Origin: Phycisphaerales bacterium UBA7812
Lineage (GTDB): Bacteria > Planctomycetota > Phycisphaerae > Phycisphaerales > UBA1924
Assembly (NCBI GenBank): GCA_002480345.1
Contig: DLBY01000126.1
Span: 1 to 28,646 of the forward strand
Length of the DNA: 28,646 nucleotides
Direction: 5' to 3'
Part shown: piece by piece, positions 24,888-28,646 of the stretch
How positions within the stretch are numbered: position 1 is the stretch's first letter
Layout: every line of letters starts with the position of its first letter
The notes under the pieces: model-generated
Seen by the model: only the letters and a program-made list of their open reading frames with translations
What the model was told of the DNA's origin: nothing
Database searches by the model: none
Translations under genes and position numbers: made by a program

Positions 24888-26318
24888 ATGAATGATTTCC
24901 GCGCTGTCCTCGGTTCGGCCCTCTTCGCGTGGACGGGACTGGTCTCCAGCGCGACAGCATCCCAATCATCCGATACTTCCCCCGCGACAAAGCCGAACCT
25001 GGTTCTGATCGTCGCCGACGACCTCGGGTACGCGGATGTGGGCTTCAACGGATGCGAGGATATCCCGACCCCATCGATCGATCGGATCGCAAAGGATGGC
25101 GTCGTGTTCACGAACGGCTATGTCACCGGCGCGGTCTGCGGGCCCAGCCGCGCCGGACTGATCACGGGCCGCTACCAAGACCGATTCGGATGCGGGAACA
25201 ACCCGACCGTGAACCCGGCGGTCCCCAACGGTGTCCCCCGCAGCGAGCGGATGATTTCCGAACTGCTCGGTCCCGCGGGATACGAATCGAAGGCGATCGG
25301 CAAATGGCATCTCGGCACACATCCGGGTCTCCACCCACGCGATCGGGGCTTCGACGAGTTCTACGGCTTCCTCACCGGCGGACACAACTACTTCCCGGAC
25401 AATCTCACGCTCGAGGACCTCTCGGAAGTCAACCAGAAGTGGGCCTGGTATCGAACCAAACTGCTCGATAACGGCAGGCGCGTCGGCACCTCGAAATATC
25501 TCACGGATGAACTCAGCGACAAAGCCGTGGAGTTCATCGAGAGGGATCGAGCAACCGACAGCGAATCGCCGTTTTTTCTCTACCTGTGCTACAACGCCCC
25601 GCACACCCCCTTGCAGGCGACCGAGGCGTACCTCGCCCGCTTCGAGCACATCGAGGATCAGAGGCGTCGGACATACGCCGCGATGGTCAGCGCGATGGAC
25701 GACGGGATCGGCCGCGTGCTCGACGCGATCGACCGCTGCGGAGCAGCGGACAACACGATCGTCGTCTTTCTTTCCGACAACGGCGGGGCGACGAACAACG
25801 CCTCCCGCAACACCCCGCTCCGAGGCCATAAGAGCAGCCCCTTCGAGGGAGGGATCCGCGTCCCCTTCGCGATCCGGTGGCCCGATGTCGCCGAGCCCGG
25901 GAGCATCTACCACCACCCGGTGAGCTCGCTGGACATTGCCGCCACGATCGTCGAAGCGGCAGGCCCCGACGCGAGAGCCCAGGTCCGCGAGACACACCCG
26001 CTGGACGGCGTGGACCTGCGTCCCTTCCTGTCAGGCGAGACCGACGCGCCCCCCCACCAAACGCTGCTTTGGCGTTGGCACGCCCGGGACGAGGGCGTGA
26101 TCCGGTCGGGAGATCAGAAGCTGATCGACCGCAGCGAGCAGGAAGACTTGCTATTCAATCTCTCAACCGACCTGCGCGAGCGCCAGAATCTGTTGAAAAA
26201 CGCGATAGCCGAAGACGGCCGGGCAAGCACGCTGCGGTCCGCCCTCGAAGCGTGGTACGAGGAACTCATCCCCCCCGCTCACCCGGGGCTCGGCTCGTGG
26301 ACCTTCGACGACGATTGA
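24888..26318 (+). CDS. Secreted arylsulfatase-type sulfatase (family S1)
   Basis: 476 residues with a signal peptide (to about residue 25). The metal-binding start VLIVADDLGYADVGF (Asp44/Asp45) and the sulfatase signature CGPSR (Cys84 to Arg88, the site of formylglycine conversion) followed by GLITGRY are present, as is FLSDNGG and PLRGHKSSPFEGGIRVPF further on. The fold is complete and of typical length. It would remove sulfate esters from an algal polysaccharide. An anaerobic or FGE-type maturase must be supplied from elsewhere. AAAGGA six bases before the ATG fixes the start, and it follows the GH16 gene closely, so both are likely co-transcribed. It is convergent with the next sulfatase. 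Confidence 0.92.
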   Translation: MNDFRAVLGSALFAWTGLVSSATASQSSDTSPATKPNLVLIVADDLGYADVGFNGCEDIPTPSIDRIAKDGVVFTNGYVTGAVCGPSRAGLITGRYQDRFGCGNNPTVNPAVPNGVPRSERMISELLGPAGYESKAIGKWHLGTHPGLHPRDRGFDEFYGFLTGGHNYFPDNLTLEDLSEVNQKWAWYRTKLLDNGRRVGTSKYLTDELSDKAVEFIERDRATDSESPFFLYLCYNAPHTPLQATEAYLARFEHIEDQRRRTYAAMVSAMDDGIGRVLDAIDRCGAADNTIVVFLSDNGGATNNASRNTPLRGHKSSPFEGGIRVPFAIRWPDVAEPGSIYHHPVSSLDIAATIVEAAGPDARAQVRETHPLDGVDLRPFLSGETDAPPHQTLLWRWHARDEGVIRSGDQKLIDRSEQEDLLFNLSTDLRERQNLLKNAIAEDGRASTLRSALEAWYEELIPPAHPGLGSWTFDDD

Positions 26319-26385
26319 CCGCCTCTCGAGGTCGATCCTCGCGGATGAACTTCGTCTGCCCCCAGCCAGCCGTCCGCCATCGCGC

Positions 26386-28646
26386 TCATTCACAAGAGAG
26401 CAACTGCTGAAGATGCAGTTCGATATCGGCGGTGTCGACCACCCCGTTCCCGTCGAGATCCGCTTCGGGCGGGCACGACGGCGCGGCATCGATCACCGCC
26501 GCGTACGCGTCGGCAACCTCCGCGGGTGAGAGAACAGTGTCGTCATAAAAGCGGTAGATCGCGATCCGACCCCCGAACGGTGCCGGGGCCAGCCCCCCCA
26601 CCATCGACGAGGTGACCTGCCCGAGGCCCGACGGGTTGCCCCCCGCCCAGCGATCCGCCGCACCGGTGTTCACGGTGCCGACCGGCTCTCCATCCACATA
26701 CAGCGCGACCGCTCCGGTGGCGATGTCGATCGTCCCAACAACCTGGTGCCACCCCGTTGTGATCGGTGCCGACACACGCGCTGGCGCGGGTGAACCGTTC
26801 TGGACATCGAAGCGGACCTCCCCGCTCGCGATCGTGAACGCGGCCCCCCGTGCCGCGCCCCCCGCTTCCCAAAGCACCTGCTCAGGGAAGGTCGAATCGG
26901 CGCTGAACCAGATCTCGATCGAACTCGGGGACCGGGACGGATTCTCGTAATCCGCACCGGACGCGGACGCCTCGGGGAATCGGTACGCCGCCGAGACGAG
27001 TTCCGAGGGACCATCGAAAACCGCTTCAGGCGAGAGCGCGCCCCCAAAGGTCCAGACGCGAGACACATCCGTCCCGGGAGGGGCAAGGTCCCAGGACCCA
27101 TCCCCCGGCGTGTCGACCCATGCCTCGTTGTTCACGGTGATGCCGCCGGGAAGACCCGGCGCGGATCCACCGCACCCGGCTGCCGCGTCGAATCGCCTGA
27201 GATACAGAATCGTGTCGAAGAACTCCGCGTACCCGTCGTCGTTGACATCCCCCGCGCACTGGAGAGGTCCGCGAACACGGAGCCGCCCCGGTCCCGAGAA
27301 ACGGTCCGGATAGACCGAGGCATCGAAGTAGTCGCCCTCGAGCAGAACACCATCGATCGAGATACCGCCGACAACTTCAGTACCCTCGAAGTCGAGTTCG
27401 ATCGAAGGCGATCCGCCCTCCAGCGAGAGAAGCGCCAATTCCGTCAGATTCCCAACAAGATCCGGAGCACCCGCGTCAGCAGGCTGCGTGAGACGAAGCG
27501 TCGCCGTCGGAGCGACCCGCACGACGGACGGTGCCATCGATCCGCCCGCCGTGACGACCACCTCCCCGGCCTCGATCGCGAATTCACCCGTGATCTCGAC
27601 CCGGCCGGTGATGGTCATCGGGAACGAGCCGATTTTCGAAAAACTCCGTCCGGGCCGCTCCTCCAGCAACCCTCCCGACACGAGCAACCGCTGCCCGCTC
27701 TCCCCGTCGAGGAGCACATCATCCCACGCAACGAGGTCAAGACCGATCTCGACGGGAGCCTGAGATGAACCGGAGGAAGCCGTCTGCACGCGCACCGATG
27801 GAGCCCGCCCTCCAAGCGAATCTGTCAGCATCACCGGGAGTCCGTCGAGGGCGAGGCCCGAATCATCCGCGGTAAACAGAATCTCGTTCGCCATGAACAG
27901 GAGGCCGTTCGGGCGGACGAGCGTGTTGGTCGCGGTATAGGGCGTGCCGCTCCCCGGAAAGGTCATCCGGAGATTCGCGTACCCGTCCCGCTCGAACATC
28001 GTCGCGACCGAAGGCGTTCCACCCTCCGCGGCCCACGCGTTCGCGTCGCCCCAGCCCGCGCTGCCGATCTGATCCGCCCGGTAGACAAAGCCGTCGAACG
28101 GGTTGAAGTCGGTGGGCCCCCACCGAGGCTTGGTGTACTCAACCTCGTACGCGTTCATCCGGTCGGTGAGCTCATCCACAAGCCCCGGGAAATCAGCGTT
28201 GCGAACATCGTTCTCCCCCGGGTTCGCAACGATGTCGTAGAGGAAAGGCCCGCCGATGTTCTCGATGGTGAGTTTCCACTCGTCGCTGCGGCGGAGGCCC
28301 GCAACGATCGGGTTGTTCCCCCGCACATACACATCATCGTGCGGCGGACCCGAGAGCGTGCCGTCGAGATACGGAAGGAGGTTCACTCCATCCGTGTAGT
28401 CATCGGGCCCGAGCGGCGCCCCCGCGGCCGCGAGGAAGGTCGGCATGAGGTCGGACGAGTCGACAGGGAAGTCGTAGGACGCGCCGGTCGCGGGAACGCC
28501 GGGGCCCGCCATGGTCATCATGACACGGATGCCGCCGTCGAAAGTATCGGATTTCTTCCCGCGCAACGGGAAGTTCCGCGCCGCGTTCGCGGTCTCGCCC
28601 CCGTTATCGTTGATGAAACAGATCAGCGTCTCGTTCGTGATGCTGT
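26386..28646 (-). CDS. Secreted sulfatase with dockerin and LamG modules, N-terminus outside window
   Basis: The frame runs off the right edge and the visible part is about 753 residues. Its beginning is the C-terminal half of an S1 sulfatase: FINDNGGETANAARNFPLRG, then DTFDGGIRVMMTM, PVDSSDLMPTFLAAAG and a short C-terminal region. A Ser/Gly/Val-rich beta domain with autotransporter-adhesin-like repeats follows. Then come a dockerin-like segment (CAGDVNDDGYAEFFDTILYL), a LamG domain (YRFPEASASG, SIEIWFSADST, GWHQVVGTIDI) and a final dockerin loop (EADLDGNGVVDTADIELHLQ). The formylglycine motif is off the edge. The modular tail likely anchors or targets the enzyme to cell-surface or glycan partners. 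It shares its LamG type with the protein at 17336-19234. Confidence 0.85.
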   Translation of the reverse strand, partial: SITNETLICFINDNGGETANAARNFPLRGKKSDTFDGGIRVMMTMAGPGVPATGASYDFPVDSSDLMPTFLAAAGAPLGPDDYTDGVNLLPYLDGTLSGPPHDDVYVRGNNPIVAGLRRSDEWKLTIENIGGPFLYDIVANPGENDVRNADFPGLVDELTDRMNAYEVEYTKPRWGPTDFNPFDGFVYRADQIGSAGWGDANAWAAEGGTPSVATMFERDGYANLRMTFPGSGTPYTATNTLVRPNGLLFMANEILFTADDSGLALDGLPVMLTDSLGGRAPSVRVQTASSGSSQAPVEIGLDLVAWDDVLLDGESGQRLLVSGGLLEERPGRSFSKIGSFPMTITGRVEITGEFAIEAGEVVVTAGGSMAPSVVRVAPTATLRLTQPADAGAPDLVGNLTELALLSLEGGSPSIELDFEGTEVVGGISIDGVLLEGDYFDASVYPDRFSGPGRLRVRGPLQCAGDVNDDGYAEFFDTILYLRRFDAAAGCGGSAPGLPGGITVNNEAWVDTPGDGSWDLAPPGTDVSRVWTFGGALSPEAVFDGPSELVSAAYRFPEASASGADYENPSRSPSSIEIWFSADSTFPEQVLWEAGGAARGAAFTIASGEVRFDVQNGSPAPARVSAPITTGWHQVVGTIDIATGAVALYVDGEPVGTVNTGAADRWAGGNPSGLGQVTSSMVGGLAPAPFGGRIAIYRFYDDTVLSPAEVADAYAAVIDAAPSCPPEADLDGNGVVDTADIELHLQQLLSCE

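Overview
The window looks like a chromosomal segment of a marine planctomycete of the class Phycisphaerae. The reasons are high G+C, dense genes with frequent GTG starts and 4-base start/stop overlaps, several secreted proteins ending in short dockerin-like (EF-hand) tails, a type II-style pseudopilin beside polysaccharide-degradation genes, sulfatases, and bactofilins. This placement is inferred from gene style; the window holds no rRNA, tRNA or other phylogenetic marker.

Layout. (1) 1-5.0 kb is a housekeeping and envelope stretch: the 3' part of a fused TssB-TssC contractile-sheath protein, a BioY biotin-uptake component, two adjacent bactofilins (one with an N-terminal zinc ribbon), and a TerC-family membrane protein translationally coupled to a lipoprotein. 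(2) 5.0-7.5 kb is a ferrous-iron uptake operon, feoA-feoB plus a 59-residue membrane protein. It is preceded by a good sigma70-type promoter with a Fur-box-like palindrome in its spacer. (3) 7.6-15.9 kb is a carotenoid island of two divergent units. Leftwards lie a CrtI/CrtN-type desaturase and a squalene-synthase-like enzyme. Rightwards lie an aldehyde dehydrogenase, a second CrtI-family enzyme, a PlsC-type acyltransferase, and a glycosyltransferase fused in one reading frame to a type I isopentenyl-diphosphate isomerase. The gene set matches the staphyloxanthin logic (synthase, desaturase, terminal oxidase, aldehyde dehydrogenase, glycosyltransferase, acyltransferase), so the likely product is an acylated glycosyl ester of a carotenoic acid, perhaps C30. 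(4) 15.95-16.4 kb is a Bcp-type peroxiredoxin.

(5) 16.5-28.6 kb is a secreted polysaccharide-degradation locus. Leftwards lie a small dockerin-tailed secreted protein and a two-LamG dockerin protein. Across a 388-bp regulatory intergenic region with two LacI-like palindromes lie, rightwards, a pseudopilin, a 1016-residue multidomain GH128-type beta-1,3-glucanase, a GH16 enzyme and a sulfatase. Convergent to these is a second sulfatase with two dockerin-like segments and a LamG module, cut by the right edge. GH16 plus GH128 suggests a beta-1,3-glucan such as laminarin as a substrate; the sulfatases suggest a sulfated algal glycan.

The most unusual items are the glycosyltransferase-IPP isomerase fusion within the compact glyco-carotenoid gene set, the paired operators controlling the pseudopilin/LamG divergent pair, and the dockerin-tailed sulfatase and GH128 architectures. 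All functional assignments rest on motif and family recognition from the translated sequence; no database search was run.
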